Origin: Flavobacteriales bacterium | Lineage (GTDB): Bacteria > Bacteroidota > Bacteroidia > Flavobacteriales > Weeksellaceae | Direction of reading: 5' to 3' | Length of the DNA stretch: 35,788 bases | Assembly: GCA_002747105.1 (NCBI GenBank) | Contig: PDSY01000002.1 | Coordinates: 1 to 35,788 of the forward strand | Shown here: piece by piece, positions 7,829 through 18,075 of the stretch | Position numbering within the stretch: the first letter of the stretch is position 1 | Layout of the letters: every line of letters begins with the position of its first letter | Translations under genes and position numbers: made by a program | Notes under the pieces: generated by a model | Databases searched by the model: none | Seen by the model: the letters and a program-made list of their open reading frames with translations, nothing else | What the model was told of the DNA's origin: nothing

Positions 7829-9991
7829 TTATTTTTCTTCTTTATTATTATCCTTTTTAGGTCTTGGTTTTCTTTCAGGTTTTGGAAGAAGCACCTTTCT
7901 TGATAATTTCATTTTCTTACGATTATCATAACCCATAAATTTCACTTCGATCTTATCACCTTCATTATAAGGCACTTTATCGGTTCTTGTCCATTCCATT
8001 TCAGAGATGTGTAACAATCCTTCTGTTCCTTTAGCAATCGATAAGAATACACCGAAATCAACTACTTTTACTACCGTTCCTGTGTACACTTCTCCAATCA
8101 CTGGCACGAAAGTAATTTCATTAATCTGAGCCACGGCTTCGTTAATCATCGCTCTATCCGTTCCTGAAATTTCAATATGTCCTATATCGTCCTTCTCTTC
8201 GATAGTCACTACCGTTCCTGTATCTTTTTGTAACTGCTGAATGATTTTTCCACCAGGACCAATCACTGCACCAATGAAATCTTTAGGGATTTCCATCATT
8301 ACCATTTTCGGAGCGTGAGGTTTCACATCTTCTCTTGGTGTATCGATGGTTTTCATCATTTCTCCTAAAATATGTAATCTTCCATCTTTCGCTTGCATCA
8401 AGGCACCTTCTAAAATTTCCATAGATAAACCTTGTACTTTAATATCCATCTGACAAGCGGTAATTCCGTCTTCCGTTCCCGTTACTTTAAAGTCCATATC
8501 TCCAAGGTGATCTTCATCTCCTAAGATATCAGAAAGTACGGTGAATTTGTCTGATTCTTTATCGGTAATCAATCCCATTGCAATACCAGAAACAGGTTTT
8601 TCAATTTGAACCCCTGCGTCCATTAATGCTAATGTTCCTGCACAAACCGTAGCCATAGAAGAAGAACCATTGGATTCTAAAATATCAGAAACAATTCTAA
8701 TCGTATATGGATTATCCTCTGGAACAATTCCTTTCAATGCTCTTTGGGCTAAATTTCCGTGTCCTACTTCCCTTCTTGAAGTTCCTCTTAAAGGTCTTGC
8801 TTCTCCTGTTGAGAATGGTGGGAAGTTATAGTGTAAATAGAATCTTTCTTCGTGCTGAGTAATTACAGAGTCTATACGGTTAGCGTCCATTAACGAACCT
8901 AAAGTTACCGTTGTTAAAGATTGCGTTTCCCCTCTTGTAAATACAGACGAACCGTGAGATGCTGGTAAATAATCTACCTCACACCAAATTGGTCTAATAT
9001 CTTTGTTGGTTCTTCCATCTAAACGAATATTTTCATTTAAAACCAATTGGCGAACAGCCTCTTTCTGAACATCGTGGAAATAAACCTTAGCCAAGTCTTT
9101 TTTCTCTTCTAATTCTTCTTCCGAATATCTTTCTAAAAACTCATCTACTACTGCTGAGAATTTTTCTGATCTTTCCTCTTTTGCACTTGGACTTTTGGCT
9201 ATATCATAATATTTCTGATACGCATAATCCCAAATTTCTTTCTTTAAATCTTCGTCATGCTCTTCGTGGCAATATTCTCTTTTAACTTTTGATTTTTCAA
9301 TCTTAGCAGCTAATTTTTCTTGTGCCTCTACTTGTGCTTTAATCTCGGTGTGAGCAAACTGAATAGCCTCAATCATTTCTTGTTCGCTAATCTCGTCCAT
9401 TTCACCTTCTACCATTACGATAGAATCTTTGGTTGCTCCTACCATCATATCCAACTCTACTCCACTATTTAAAGTTTCCCAAGATGGATTAATCGATAAA
9501 ACACCATCTTTTTTAATGACTCTCACTTCTGAGAATGGTCCATTAAATGGAATATCGGTAATGGATAACGCTGCCGATGCTGCAAAACCTGCCAAAGAAT
9601 CTGGCATTGCTTCTTTCTCATCATAAGAGATTAAAGAAATCATCACCTGAACTTCTGCGTGGAAATCACTTGGAAATAAAGGACGAATAACCCTATCTAC
9701 TAATCTCATCGTTAAGACTTCGTCGTCAGAAGGTCTTGCCTCTCTACGAAAGAAGTTTCCAGGAATTCTCCCTGCACTACCAAATTTCTCTCTATAATCT
9801 ACTGTTAAAGGTAGAAAATCTACCCCCGGGTTAGCATCTTTTGCAGCCACTACGGTTGCTAAAAGCATTGTTCCACCCATTTTTACTACCACAGAACCAT
9901 CGGCTTGTTTTGCTAAAAGCCCTGTTTCAATGGTTACTTCTCTGCCGTCCTGAAAAACGACCTTTTCTCTAATTGCTTGAGGTTTACTCAT
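7829..9991 (-). CDS. pnp: Polynucleotide phosphorylase
   Basis: A 720-residue PNPase that degrades RNA 3' to 5' with phosphate and acts as a homotrimer. Domains in order: first RNase PH core (about 10-145, with [15 protein letters not shown]), the linking helical domain, second RNase PH core (about 310-540, with [20 protein letters not shown]), a KH domain with [11 protein letters not shown], and an S1 domain near the C-terminus ([15 protein letters not shown]). The C-terminus ends in a Lys/Glu-rich tail. Length is normal. A TATCTTTG element at 10066-10059 would give a leader of about 60 nt. Unlike in many bacteria, rpsO is not directly upstream. Confidence 0.97.
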   Translation of the reverse strand: MSKPQAIREKVVFQDGREVTIETGLLAKQADGSVVVKMGGTMLLATVVAAKDANPGVDFLPLTVDYREKFGSAGRIPGNFFRREARPSDDEVLTMRLVDRVIRPLFPSDFHAEVQVMISLISYDEKEAMPDSLAGFAASAALSITDIPFNGPFSEVRVIKKDGVLSINPSWETLNSGVELDMMVGATKDSIVMVEGEMDEISEQEMIEAIQFAHTEIKAQVEAQEKLAAKIEKSKVKREYCHEEHDEDLKKEIWDYAYQKYYDIAKSPSAKEERSEKFSAVVDEFLERYSEEELEEKKDLAKVYFHDVQKEAVRQLVLNENIRLDGRTNKDIRPIWCEVDYLPASHGSSVFTRGETQSLTTVTLGSLMDANRIDSVITQHEERFYLHYNFPPFSTGEARPLRGTSRREVGHGNLAQRALKGIVPEDNPYTIRIVSDILESNGSSSMATVCAGTLALMDAGVQIEKPVSGIAMGLITDKESDKFTVLSDILGDEDHLGDMDFKVTGTEDGITACQMDIKVQGLSMEILEGALMQAKDGRLHILGEMMKTIDTPREDVKPHAPKMVMMEIPKDFIGAVIGPGGKIIQQLQKDTGTVVTIEEKDDIGHIEISGTDRAMINEAVAQINEITFVPVIGEVYTGTVVKVVDFGVFLSIAKGTEGLLHISEMEWTRTDKVPYNEGDKIEVKFMGYDNRKKMKLSRKVLLPKPERKPRPKKDNNKEEK

Positions 9992-10058
9992 AATATTTAC
10001 TGTCTTTGCATTCCGTATGAATGCGATTATAATTTAAATTTTTTTTAAATTTTCTGCA

Positions 10059-10066
10059 CAAAGATA
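10059..10066 (-). promoter_or_regulatory. -7 promoter element of pnp
   Basis: On the minus strand TATCTTTG matches TAnnTTTG; no good TTTG was found at the usual upstream distance. The same octamer recurs before the small lipoprotein, imelysin and DUF4856 genes. Confidence 0.45.
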
Positions 10067-10121
10067 AGAAATTATTTACCATCTGAATCAATGTATTAAA
10101 AGTTTTTCTGAAATGGTCTAT

Positions 10122-10397
10122 TTATAGAGCAAAAAGCCCATCAATAAACAAAGCATAAATAGGCAAATTCAATAACAAATAAACGAATTTTCCCTTGTTT
10201 GAATACCGAGATGATCTCAATAAAAGTACCAAAAGTACAGTATTTATAATCATTAAGATAGGGGACAAAAACACATTAATCAATCCCAATTCCAACCTCA
10301 ATTCTTCCCGAATTTTATTAGATAAAAGAAGTTGAAAATGAATAATATACAATGCAAATAGAGGTAAATAATTAAAGAGTTTACTTTTCATTGTCAT
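10122..10397 (-). CDS. Small membrane protein, unknown
   Basis: A 91-residue protein with about three hydrophobic segments (near 9-26, 39-59 and 70-90) separated by charged stretches (IREELRLE; RSSRYSNKGK), consistent with a small inner-membrane protein. No family is recognised. It starts 17 bases after the stop of the preceding lipoprotein gene, so the two are probably one transcript. A second in-frame ATG two codons in (10391) could be the true start. Confidence 0.6.
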   Translation of the reverse strand: MTMKSKLFNYLPLFALYIIHFQLLLSNKIREELRLELGLINVFLSPILMIINTVLLVLLLRSSRYSNKGKFVYLLLNLPIYALFIDGLFAL

Positions 10398-10414
10398 TAC
10401 AAAATGAAAAGGTC

Positions 10415-10723
10415 TTATTTCACTACCAAATTATTCTTACATTCTACCTTTAAATAATGTAAATACTCTTTTATTTTTCGATTTTGTGTTACAGATACAT
10501 CCCCCGTAATGGTAATTACGCCATCTACTCTATCTACTTTTACCGATGGAAAAGACTCCAATTCTACTCTTACTTTCTCAAGGTCGGCATCTATTTCTTT
10601 GGGAGTGGTTTTATTATCTTGGGCAAGCATCGTTGTATCCTCATAAGTTACTTGGTTTTCCTTTTTATCCTCACAAGAGAGCACACCAACACATAAACCC
10701 AATATCAAAATTATTTTTTTCAT
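10415..10723 (-). CDS. BON-like small lipoprotein
   Basis: A 102-residue lipoprotein: signal peptide with lipobox GVLSC (lipidated Cys17), an acidic linker, then a segment near 50-100 resembling one BON domain (V-D-R-V-D-G-V-I-T-I-T-G-D-V followed by a helix and a closing strand). BON domains bind membranes or periplasmic partners; the specific role is unknown. The gene is first of a probable two-gene unit with the small membrane protein and has a TTG-N20-TATCTTTG promoter in the divergent gap. Confidence 0.72.
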   Translation of the reverse strand: MKKIILILGLCVGVLSCEDKKENQVTYEDTTMLAQDNKTTPKEIDADLEKVRVELESFPSVKVDRVDGVITITGDVSVTQNRKIKEYLHYLKVECKNNLVVK

Positions 10724-10749
10724 AATTAAAAGTTCTTATTTTTAAGTTA

Positions 10750-10780
10750 CAAAGATAATCCTTTAACGCCGAAACAACAA
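10750..10780 (-). promoter_or_regulatory. Promoter of the BON-like lipoprotein gene
   Basis: On the minus strand TTG (10780-10778), a 20-base spacer and TATCTTTG (10757-10750) fit the Bacteroidota promoter. It shares an 84-base gap with a divergent gene. Confidence 0.5.
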
Positions 10781-10792
10781 TTTTATTTTTTG

Positions 10793-10800
10793 TAGATTTG
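10793..10800 (+). promoter_or_regulatory. -7 element very close to the next start codon
   Basis: TAGATTTG matches TAnnTTTG and ends only 7 bases before the ATG at 10808, implying a leader of a few bases or none. No clear TTTG lies at the expected distance. Confidence 0.4.
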
Positions 10801-10807
10801 TAAAGAG

Positions 10808-11536
10808 ATGAAAAAACACCAGCGCCCCATATTTTATTTTAAAGGAATTTTAAGTCTGCTTTTTATTCCTTTTTTGGTGTATGTTTATCTCAAACCAAAT
10901 TATAAAGAGTCTTTTTACGGAGTTGTTGATATTGGTATTCCTACAACAGAAATGATACAAAGATATTTTTACGGGAATGTACCAAATTCATTAAGTGATG
11001 ATGAAGGTCTGCTTATCTCCCATCGTCCCAAAATACACAACTATAAATACACCGAAACCATTCATCTGCCGAAAACGATTAATAATAAAGACCTTGATGC
11101 TTATCAAAATTTAATCAGAAATAAAACCAAAGAAATAAAAGAAAAAAATATCCAACAGTTTGTTATAAAATTTGAATTTTCAGAGCAAAATACTTTGCAA
11201 GATATTATAACATTACTTGATTTAAGTCATATAAATAATGATGATGAATTTTATGTAGATTTTTTTGAGGGTACGGATAGTTATTATTATATAATTTCCA
11301 ATCACGATTACCGAGACCCTAATATCGAATATGATGATGATTATGAAATGACACCTATTTGCCATATCGATTTTGACTATGGAAAATATTTTCTTAACGA
11401 AATACCCAAAAGAATAGCGACAGAATATTTTGCTTTATTCATTGCTTTTTTTCTGGTTATTTACCTTTTAGCCTTTCTACTCACAAAATCTAATTTTCAT
11501 ATTACAAAATTGAATAGAAATTCCGTATTTTTGTAG
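10808..11536 (+). CDS. Unknown two-TM membrane protein
   Basis: A 242-residue protein with one hydrophobic segment near the N-terminus (about 12-28) and one near the C-terminus (about 202-226), with a large polar, Asp/Glu- and Tyr-rich region between. The topology suggests a membrane-anchored extracytoplasmic domain. I do not recognise the family. The stop is 15 bases before the uvrA ATG, so the two may be co-transcribed, although a TATTTTTG element at the very end of this gene could start uvrA separately. Start choice: the ATG follows AAAGAG and a TAGATTTG element. Confidence 0.65.
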   Translation: MKKHQRPIFYFKGILSLLFIPFLVYVYLKPNYKESFYGVVDIGIPTTEMIQRYFYGNVPNSLSDDEGLLISHRPKIHNYKYTETIHLPKTINNKDLDAYQNLIRNKTKEIKEKNIQQFVIKFEFSEQNTLQDIITLLDLSHINNDDEFYVDFFEGTDSYYYIISNHDYRDPNIEYDDDYEMTPICHIDFDYGKYFLNEIPKRIATEYFALFIAFFLVIYLLAFLLTKSNFHITKLNRNSVFL

Positions 11537-11551
11537 GCTGAAATTCAAACT

Positions 11552-14338
11552 ATGGCGAAAGATTCGGAAATTGACATCAAAAAAGAAATATTTGTAAAAA
11601 ATGCTCACCTTAACAACTTGAAAAACATCGATGTAGTGATTCCTAAAAATAAATTAGTGGTCATTACAGGAGTTTCGGGAAGTGGGAAGTCGTCTTTGGC
11701 ATTTGATACCATTTACGCCGAAGGACAAAGACGATATGTGGAAAGTCTGAGTTCTTATGCTCGTCAGTTTTTAGGCAGATTAGAAAAACCGAAAATTGAT
11801 GATATTAAAGGTTTGGCTCCCTCTATTGCCATTCAACAAAAGGTCATTTCCTCAAATCCTCGTTCTACGGTAGGAACTTCGACAGAAATTTATGATTACC
11901 TTAAACTTTTATTCGCAAGAATAGGACGCACCTTCTCTCCTATTTCTGGTCAGGAAGTCAAGAAAGATTCGGTTTCGGATGTGATAGATGTTATTCAAAG
12001 TTCGCAAGGGAAAACATTTTTGTTGAGAGCCAAATTACATTTTGAAGTAGAAAACTTTTCCGAATTATTAAAAACACTCAAAGTTTCAGGGTTTACAAGA
12101 TTAGAAATCAATGGAAATATCGCTAATATCGAAGACTTAGAAAGTTTTGGTTTCGTTCCAGAAAAAGAAATGGACATCCATTTGGTGATTGATAGATTTG
12201 CCTATGAAGAAGATGAACATTTTTTGCAAAGGTTAGCAGATTCTATTCAAATGGCATTTTATGAAGGGCAAGGCTATTGCTCTTTAAAGGAAATAGACAC
12301 GGAAAAAATTCAAAATTTCTCCAATAAATTTGAATTAGATGGTCAAGATTTCTTAGAACCAAATATTCATTTTTTTAGTTTTAATAATCCTTATGGAGCT
12401 TGTCCGACTTGTGAGGGTTACGGAAGTGTTATTGGCATTGATAAAGATTTGGTGATACCTAACAAAAGACTATCCATTTTTGAAGATGCTGTTTTGCCTT
12501 GGAAGGGCGATTCGATGAAAAAATGGAAAATGAATTTCATTAAAAAAGCGGAAAACTTCCCTATTCATAAACCTTATTTTGAATTAACGGACGAACAAAA
12601 AGAATTGTTATGGAAAGGAAATGGTAAAAAATCTTTTCCTTGTTTAGCTAACTTCTTCCGAATGTTGGAAGAAAATTTATATAAAATTCAGTACCGAGTG
12701 ATGCTTTCTCGTTATCGTGGAAAAACGACCTGCGATGATTGTAACGGATTGAGGTTAAGAAAGGAAACACATTGGGTGAAAATTGATGGTTATGCCATTC
12801 AGGATTTAATCAATTTACCTTTGGACGAATTAGCACCGATTATTCAAAATTTACAACTCACTCCTCACGAGCAAGAGATTGCCAAAAGATTGATTTATGA
12901 AATCAGCACTCGTATTGATTTCCTACTGAAAGTTGGTTTGGGTTATTTGACCCTCAACCGAACTTCCAACACATTATCGGGTGGGGAAAGTCAGCGAATT
13001 AATTTAGCAACGAGTTTAGGAAGCTCTTTGGTGGGTTCTATTTATATTTTAGATGAGCCATCTATTGGTCTGCATTCTCGTGATACCGAAAACTTAATCG
13101 AAGTACTGAAAAACCTCCGAGATTTAGGCAATACCGTTATTGTCGTGGAACATGATGAAGATATTATGAAATCGGCAGATTATATCATTGATATCGGAAA
13201 AGAAGCAGGATATTTGGGAGGCGATTTGGTTTTTGCAGGAGAATACAAAGACTTGAAAGATGCCGATACTTTAACGGCAGATTATTTGACAGGGAAACTG
13301 AAAATAGAAGTACCAAAGTCAAGACGGAAAACCAAGGAATTTATCGAAATAAAAGGAGCGAGAGAACATAATTTAAAAAATATTGATGTCAATATTCCTT
13401 TGGAATGTTTAACGGTAATTACAGGCGTTTCTGGAAGTGGGAAATCAACCTTGATGAAGGAGGTTTTATCGAAAGATATTAAAATCCAAATGGGGAGAGG
13501 AGGAAAAAAAGGCGATTATGATAGTGTGAAATTCAATCCTAAAATTATTCACAATATCGAAGTGATTGACCAAAATCCTATCGGAAAATCTTCTCGTTCT
13601 AACCCAGTAACTTACCTGAAAGCCTATGATGATATTCGTAATCTCTTTGCCAAACAAAAATTAGCAAAGATGATGAAATATAAGGCTAAACACTTTTCTT
13701 TCAATGTAGATGGAGGAAGGTGCGAAACTTGTAAAGGTGATGGTGTTATTAATGTTTCCATGCAATTTATGGCAGATATAGAACTGAAATGCGAAGATTG
13801 TAAGGGAACGAGGTTTCAGAAAGATATTTTGGAAGTGAAATTCAATGAGAAAAATATTTCGGACATTCTGCACCTTACCGTAGACGAAGCGATTGATTTC
13901 TTTACCGAACATCAAGAACAGAAAATCGTCCAAAAGCTTCAACCTCTTCAAGATGTTGGTTTAGGTTATTTGGAACTGGGACAAAGCTCCTCAACGCTTT
14001 CTGGTGGTGAGGCACAAAGGGTGAAGTTAGCTTCATTTTTAGTAAAAGGTTATACAAAGGAAAAAACTTTATTTATTTTTGATGAACCTTCCACAGGATT
14101 GCATTTTCACGACATTCAAAAGCTATTAAAATCTTTTGAAGCACTTATAGAATTAGGTCATTCTATTATCGTTATTGAACATCAGCCTGATATTATTAAA
14201 TGTGCCGATTACATTATTGATATTGGTAAAGAGGCAGGAAAAAATGGTGGAAATATTGTTTTTTCAGGAACGCCAGAGGAACTTATCAAGTGTGAAAATT
14301 CACTTACTGCAAAATATATTCAGGAGAAATTGAGATAA
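11552..14338 (+). CDS. uvrA: UvrA excinuclease subunit (ABC-type ATPase)
   Basis: A 928-residue UvrA, the damage-recognition ATPase of nucleotide excision repair. Both ATPase halves are intact: Walker [15 protein letters not shown] and [14 protein letters not shown]; signatures LSGGESQR and LSGGEAQR; Walker [10 protein letters not shown] and IFDEPSTGL. The C-terminal zinc module is present (CETC at 724-727, CEDC at 747-750). In the first zinc region only CPTC (284-287) and later CDDC (394-397) are seen; the CxxC normally about 24 residues earlier is absent, replaced by [10 protein letters not shown]. This resembles the UvrA2-like form I recall from Bacteroidota, so a second canonical UvrA may exist elsewhere. 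Cytoplasmic. Confidence 0.93.
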   Translation: MAKDSEIDIKKEIFVKNAHLNNLKNIDVVIPKNKLVVITGVSGSGKSSLAFDTIYAEGQRRYVESLSSYARQFLGRLEKPKIDDIKGLAPSIAIQQKVISSNPRSTVGTSTEIYDYLKLLFARIGRTFSPISGQEVKKDSVSDVIDVIQSSQGKTFLLRAKLHFEVENFSELLKTLKVSGFTRLEINGNIANIEDLESFGFVPEKEMDIHLVIDRFAYEEDEHFLQRLADSIQMAFYEGQGYCSLKEIDTEKIQNFSNKFELDGQDFLEPNIHFFSFNNPYGACPTCEGYGSVIGIDKDLVIPNKRLSIFEDAVLPWKGDSMKKWKMNFIKKAENFPIHKPYFELTDEQKELLWKGNGKKSFPCLANFFRMLEENLYKIQYRVMLSRYRGKTTCDDCNGLRLRKETHWVKIDGYAIQDLINLPLDELAPIIQNLQLTPHEQEIAKRLIYEISTRIDFLLKVGLGYLTLNRTSNTLSGGESQRINLATSLGSSLVGSIYILDEPSIGLHSRDTENLIEVLKNLRDLGNTVIVVEHDEDIMKSADYIIDIGKEAGYLGGDLVFAGEYKDLKDADTLTADYLTGKLKIEVPKSRRKTKEFIEIKGAREHNLKNIDVNIPLECLTVITGVSGSGKSTLMKEVLSKDIKIQMGRGGKKGDYDSVKFNPKIIHNIEVIDQNPIGKSSRSNPVTYLKAYDDIRNLFAKQKLAKMMKYKAKHFSFNVDGGRCETCKGDGVINVSMQFMADIELKCEDCKGTRFQKDILEVKFNEKNISDILHLTVDEAIDFFTEHQEQKIVQKLQPLQDVGLGYLELGQSSSTLSGGEAQRVKLASFLVKGYTKEKTLFIFDEPSTGLHFHDIQKLLKSFEALIELGHSIIVIEHQPDIIKCADYIIDIGKEAGKNGGNIVFSGTPEELIKCENSLTAKYIQEKLR

Positions 14339-14348
14339 ATGATTTCAT

Positions 14349-15482
14349 TTAAAAATATTGACTTAGCCCTTTCAATAATGAAGACACCTCTTCTACCCAA
14401 GCCATGGAAGTAGATTTGCCCAAAATGAATATCACGAAGAAAATATACACCAATAATAACATTATACTTTGAATGGCTTTCATTTTTTTGGAAAATAAAA
14501 AGATGAAAAAGACTACCACAGTGAGGATAAGAAGTAAAATTCTTAATTCATTGGTGTTTTCTAGTACCATTCCGTTAATTTCAATAGGATTGAAAATCAA
14601 AGCATACATGAATAACGGGAATCCCAAAGCGAAACAAATATCAAAAATATTACTTCCCAAAGCATTAGAAACGGCATCGTCATAATTTCCTTTTTGAGCA
14701 TCTTTTATCGATAAAATAGTATCTGGAACACTGGTTGCCGCTGCTGCTAAAATGACTGCTACGAAATAAATGGGAATATCTAAAACATTACCAAAATGCT
14801 CACATGCCAAAACCAAAAAAGCACTCGCCATTCCCACTACTAAAGTGGAAACCAAAAGTAAAAGCCACGCCTTAGAGTTTGTAATAGGTCGGTTTCCGAT
14901 AATCAATTGCTCTAAGTTTAACCGAATACAATTACCCCAAAAACCATATTCTGTATTGGAAGTTTCTTCCTCCTCCTCATTATTTTCCTCTTCAGAAATG
15001 TTTTTTTTCATTGTGGAAAACATCACCACAACATACACGCCGTACATTAACATTAATATTAAACCATGCCACCAATACAATACGCCACTGGCTAAAAGGT
15101 AAATTAAAGCCACCTCGGAAATCAAAAGCATTATTCCATCTCGAAGGACTACCTTTTTACTCACCTGTACAAACTTCACCTTTCCTACGGCAATAACCGT
15201 TAAAATAACGATTGCAGGAATGACCATTGCATTAAAAATGGCACTTCCTGCGGTTGTTCCTATTCCACCTGAAAAGCCTTCTTGATCATGCAAAATCAAT
15301 AGAAAAAATATGGTAGTAAATAGTTCTGGAATAGAACTTCCTATGGCATTAATCGTTGCTCCTCTTACTCCTTGACTTAAGTTTCTACCTAAATATTCTG
15401 ATGCCATTTCAAAACCGTTACTTGCCTTCCAGATAATTAAGCAAGAAAGGACAATGACCATTAAAGATAATACTACTTCCAT
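14349..15482 (-). CDS. Na+/Ca2+ exchanger family membrane protein
   Basis: About 377 residues of polytopic membrane protein with the two inverted alpha-repeats of the CaCA family: GSSIPELFTTIFF in the first half and ATSVPDTILSIKDA with NALGSNIFD in the second. An acidic loop (EEENNEEEEE) separates the halves. It probably exchanges Na+ or H+ for Ca2+ across the inner membrane; the cation is not determined. An upstream in-frame ATG at 15533 would add 17 residues, but TACTTTTG at 15513-15506 lies between the two ATGs, so I prefer the ATG at 15482, where the first TM segment begins. It converges with uvrA with only 10 bases between the stops. Confidence 0.85.
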   Translation of the reverse strand: MEVVLSLMVIVLSCLIIWKASNGFEMASEYLGRNLSQGVRGATINAIGSSIPELFTTIFFLLILHDQEGFSGGIGTTAGSAIFNAMVIPAIVILTVIAVGKVKFVQVSKKVVLRDGIMLLISEVALIYLLASGVLYWWHGLILMLMYGVYVVVMFSTMKKNISEEENNEEEEETSNTEYGFWGNCIRLNLEQLIIGNRPITNSKAWLLLLVSTLVVGMASAFLVLACEHFGNVLDIPIYFVAVILAAAATSVPDTILSIKDAQKGNYDDAVSNALGSNIFDICFALGFPLFMYALIFNPIEINGMVLENTNELRILLLILTVVVFFIFLFSKKMKAIQSIMLLLVYIFFVIFILGKSTSMAWVEEVSSLLKGLSQYF

Positions 15483-15505
15483 ATTTTCATCAATACTTCG
15501 AAACG

Positions 15506-15513
15506 CAAAAGTA
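15506..15513 (-). promoter_or_regulatory. -7 element of the exchanger gene
   Basis: On the minus strand TACTTTTG matches TAnnTTTG, 23 bases before the ATG at 15482. Its first bases lie inside the right arm of a 9-base inverted repeat. Confidence 0.45.
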
Positions 15514-15540
15514 GTGAATAATTTGAGAATCATTCACTAC
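15511..15540 (-). terminator. Inverted repeat: terminator of barrel gene and/or operator
   Basis: GTAGTGAAT (15511-15519) and ATTCACTAC (15532-15540) are a perfect 9-base inverted repeat with a 12-base loop. On the minus strand it is followed by TTTTG, so it could terminate the upstream beta-barrel gene. It also overlaps the exchanger -7 element and could be an operator. Confidence 0.5.
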
Positions 15541-15562
15541 TTCTAATCTTTTATGTTTTATA

Positions 15563-16162
15563 TTAAAAACGCTTCTTGTTTCCTAATGGAATATTATATG
15601 CAACGCCTATTCCTAAAGAGCCGATATTATAATCTTGTTTTTCGTAATTGTATTTTTTATCCGTAAATACCTTTTGATAATGAACAGAGAAATTCCAATC
15701 ACGATTGTGGTATCCAACTTCTGGTTTTACATAAAGTCCGCCATCAGGTCTATTTTTATTCAGTTGACCAACCTCTGTTTTTTTAAGAATTTGGTTATCT
15801 CCTGTGAGAAATCCATAACCGATATTCGTTCCAAAGTAGAAACCAGACCTTTTCGGATAAAATCTTATCAAAGCGGATACAGGAACAACCCCTACACTAT
15901 TATTGTCAAATTGATTTTTATCTCTTCCAAAAAAATGGGTGTAACCTGTGGATAAACCTAACCCGAAATTAGGATTTACCAAATACTGATAAGTAACATC
16001 TATCCCTAAAGAAGCTACTGTATTACTCTTTGTAGGTAAAACCATTCCTACATTGGCGCCTACTTTGAGCATATTTTTCATTCCCTTTTTGTGCTTTTGT
16101 CCATTAGCAAAACCTGCAGCCAATAAAAGCGATGCTAAGATTGTTTGTTTTAAAATTTTCAT
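15563..16162 (-). CDS. Outer-membrane beta-barrel protein
   Basis: A 199-residue protein with a signal peptide (cleavage probably after G-F-A-N-G region, about residue 21) and alternating hydrophobic strands typical of an eight-stranded barrel, for example VGANVGMVLPT, VDVTYQYLV-like and IGVAYNIPLG segments, with Gly/Tyr-rich turns. The last residue is Phe, as in many outer-membrane proteins. It belongs to the generic OmpW/porin-like group; ligand unknown. A 6-base inverted repeat, TTCAAC/GTTGAA (16188-16206), lies in its presumed leader, 26 bases before the ATG. Confidence 0.75.
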   Translation of the reverse strand: MKILKQTILASLLLAAGFANGQKHKKGMKNMLKVGANVGMVLPTKSNTVASLGIDVTYQYLVNPNFGLGLSTGYTHFFGRDKNQFDNNSVGVVPVSALIRFYPKRSGFYFGTNIGYGFLTGDNQILKKTEVGQLNKNRPDGGLYVKPEVGYHNRDWNFSVHYQKVFTDKKYNYEKQDYNIGSLGIGVAYNIPLGNKKRF

Positions 16163-16187
16163 AATTTATTTTTTTTATAGAACTCCC

Positions 16188-16206
16188 TTCAACTCAAAAA
16201 GTTGAA
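16188..16206 (-). promoter_or_regulatory. Short inverted repeat in leader of barrel gene
   Basis: TTCAAC-tcaaaaa-GTTGAA is a perfect 6-base inverted repeat just upstream of the presumed ribosome entry region. It may be a small RNA hairpin or a protein site; no factor is known. Confidence 0.3.
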
Positions 16207-16264
16207 AATAAGTTCATTATTGTTGTTTAGTGTTAAATAAAATCTAAAATCGTGCCAAAAATAA

Positions 16265-16293
16265 AAAATGCCTTACTTTTCGTAAAGCATTTT
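16265..16293 (-). terminator. Terminator after fhs
   Basis: AAAATGCCTTAC (16265-16276) pairs with GTAAAGCATTTT (16282-16293), one mismatch, 5-base loop. On the minus strand it is followed by T-rich sequence, so it ends fhs transcription. Confidence 0.8.
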
Positions 16294-16319
16294 TATTTAT
16301 TATTGACAGTATATGATTT

Positions 16320-17996
16320 TTAGCTCAGTCCTGTTATATTTCCATCTTTATCAATGTTCATACCTTCCGATGCTGGAACGCTTGGTAATCCTGGCATACG
16401 CATCATATTTCCTAAAATAGGTACTAAAAATCCTGCTCCTGCGGCAAATTCAAATTCTCTTACCGTAACTTTAAAGCCTGTTGGTCTTCCTATCACCTTA
16501 TCATTATCACTTAATGACTTTTGTGTTTTCGCCATACAAACAGGTAGTTCGTTCAGTCCTAAATCGTTAATCACTTTCAATCCTGCTTTAGCTTTAGCAT
16601 TGAAAACCACTCCATCAGCACCATAAACTTCCTTAGCAATGGTATTGATTTTCTCCTCTACACTACTTTTTACATCATATAAAGGTTGATAATCATTACC
16701 ATATTCTTCGGTTGCTTTTACTACCTCTTCGGCAATCTCTTTCATTCCTTCTCCACCTTGGGTAAATTCGTCCGCTAAAATAGCTTTCACGCCTAATTTT
16801 GCACATTCATCTTTAATAAACTGAATTTCTTCTTCGGAATCGGTAGCAAAATGGTTAATGGCTACTACTGGTTTCAATTGCCATTTCATAGCATTTTCGA
16901 TATGCTTTTTAAGGTTTTCGATTCCTTTTTTCACCGCCTCTAAGTTGGTGTTTTCATACTCTCCTTTTTTCGCTCCACCGTGGTATCTCATGGCTCTAAC
17001 GGTAGTAACCAAAACAAATGCAGATGGCTTTAATCCTGCATAATGACATTTAATATGCAAGAATTTTTCCGCTCCTAAATCGGCTCCGAAACCTGCTTCT
17101 GTTACCACATAATCTCCTAACGAAAGTCCTGTTTTAGTAGCGATAATGGTATTAGTTCCCTGAGCGATATTCGCAAAAGGTCCTCCGTGAATAATCGCTG
17201 GATTTCCTTCTAAAGTCTGAACCAAATTAGGCTTAATAGCATCTTTCAATAGAATTGCCATTGCTCCTTCTGCTTTTAAATCTCGAGCGTAAATCGGTTT
17301 TTTATCAAAGGTATAACCAACGAAGATATTTCCTAATCGAGTTTTTAAATCTTCAAAATCTTTACTCATACAAAGAATCGCCATTACCTCACTGGCTGGT
17401 GTAATATTGAATCCGTCTTCTCTTGGAATACCATTGGTTCTTCCACCCAATCCAATTACAATATTTCGTAAAGCCCTATCATTCATATCCATTACCCTTT
17501 TCCAAACGATGGTTCTTGGGTCGATATTAAGGCTGTGCTTTTTATTCTGAAGATTATTATCAATCAATGCTGATAATAAGTTATTGGCTTTTTCTATCGC
17601 CGAAAAATCTCCTGTAAAGTGGAGGTTAATATCCGTCATTGGGATTACCTGAGCATAACCACCACCTGCGGCACCACCTTTAATTCCGAAAACAGGACCC
17701 AAAGAAGGTTCTCTCAATACGGCTACTGCTTTTTTACCAATTTTATTCAATCCATCACAAAGTCCTACAGAAACAGTAGTCTTCCCCTCTCCTGCTGGCG
17801 TTGGGTTGATAGCAGAAACAAGAATCAGTTTTGATTTTTTAATTTTTTCTTCATCAATGTACTTTAATGGGATTTTGGCTTTGTATTTACCATAATATTC
17901 TAAATCCTCTTCATTGATATTCACTTTCTTAGCAATCTCTTTGATGTGCTGAATATTAGCACTTTGTGCTATTTCTAAATCTGTTGGAAAACTCAT
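16320..17996 (-). CDS. fhs: Formate--tetrahydrofolate ligase
   Basis: A 558-residue formyltetrahydrofolate synthetase that makes 10-formyl-THF from formate, THF and ATP in the cytoplasm. Seen: P-loop PTPAGEGKTTVSVGL near 67-81, the FTGDFSAI segment, and the C-terminal GAGFLVPILG and MPGLPS blocks; length is normal. Its product is the one-carbon donor for purine synthesis, including PurH encoded at the right edge of this window. It is a single gene with a terminator on its 3' side and the hisS terminator upstream. No convincing TAnnTTTG element was found before its ATG. Confidence 0.97.
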   Translation of the reverse strand: MSFPTDLEIAQSANIQHIKEIAKKVNINEEDLEYYGKYKAKIPLKYIDEEKIKKSKLILVSAINPTPAGEGKTTVSVGLCDGLNKIGKKAVAVLREPSLGPVFGIKGGAAGGGYAQVIPMTDINLHFTGDFSAIEKANNLLSALIDNNLQNKKHSLNIDPRTIVWKRVMDMNDRALRNIVIGLGGRTNGIPREDGFNITPASEVMAILCMSKDFEDLKTRLGNIFVGYTFDKKPIYARDLKAEGAMAILLKDAIKPNLVQTLEGNPAIIHGGPFANIAQGTNTIIATKTGLSLGDYVVTEAGFGADLGAEKFLHIKCHYAGLKPSAFVLVTTVRAMRYHGGAKKGEYENTNLEAVKKGIENLKKHIENAMKWQLKPVVAINHFATDSEEEIQFIKDECAKLGVKAILADEFTQGGEGMKEIAEEVVKATEEYGNDYQPLYDVKSSVEEKINTIAKEVYGADGVVFNAKAKAGLKVINDLGLNELPVCMAKTQKSLSDNDKVIGRPTGFKVTVREFEFAAGAGFLVPILGNMMRMPGLPSVPASEGMNIDKDGNITGLS

Positions 17997-18075
17997 TTTA
18001 TTCGTTTTTTTTGAGCGTCTAAATTAGTAATTCCAAATCATATAGCCAATAGCATGGTTATTGATTTTTATCATA

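Noticed and set aside
10484..10696. Open frame on the plus strand opposite the BON-like lipoprotein gene
   Set aside because: It is fully antisense to a gene with a clear signal peptide and lipobox and shows no recognisable protein features.
15483..15533. Longer exchanger start (ATG at 15533)
   Set aside because: The -7 element at 15513-15506 would lie inside the coding region, and the added 17 residues are polar and precede the first TM segment.
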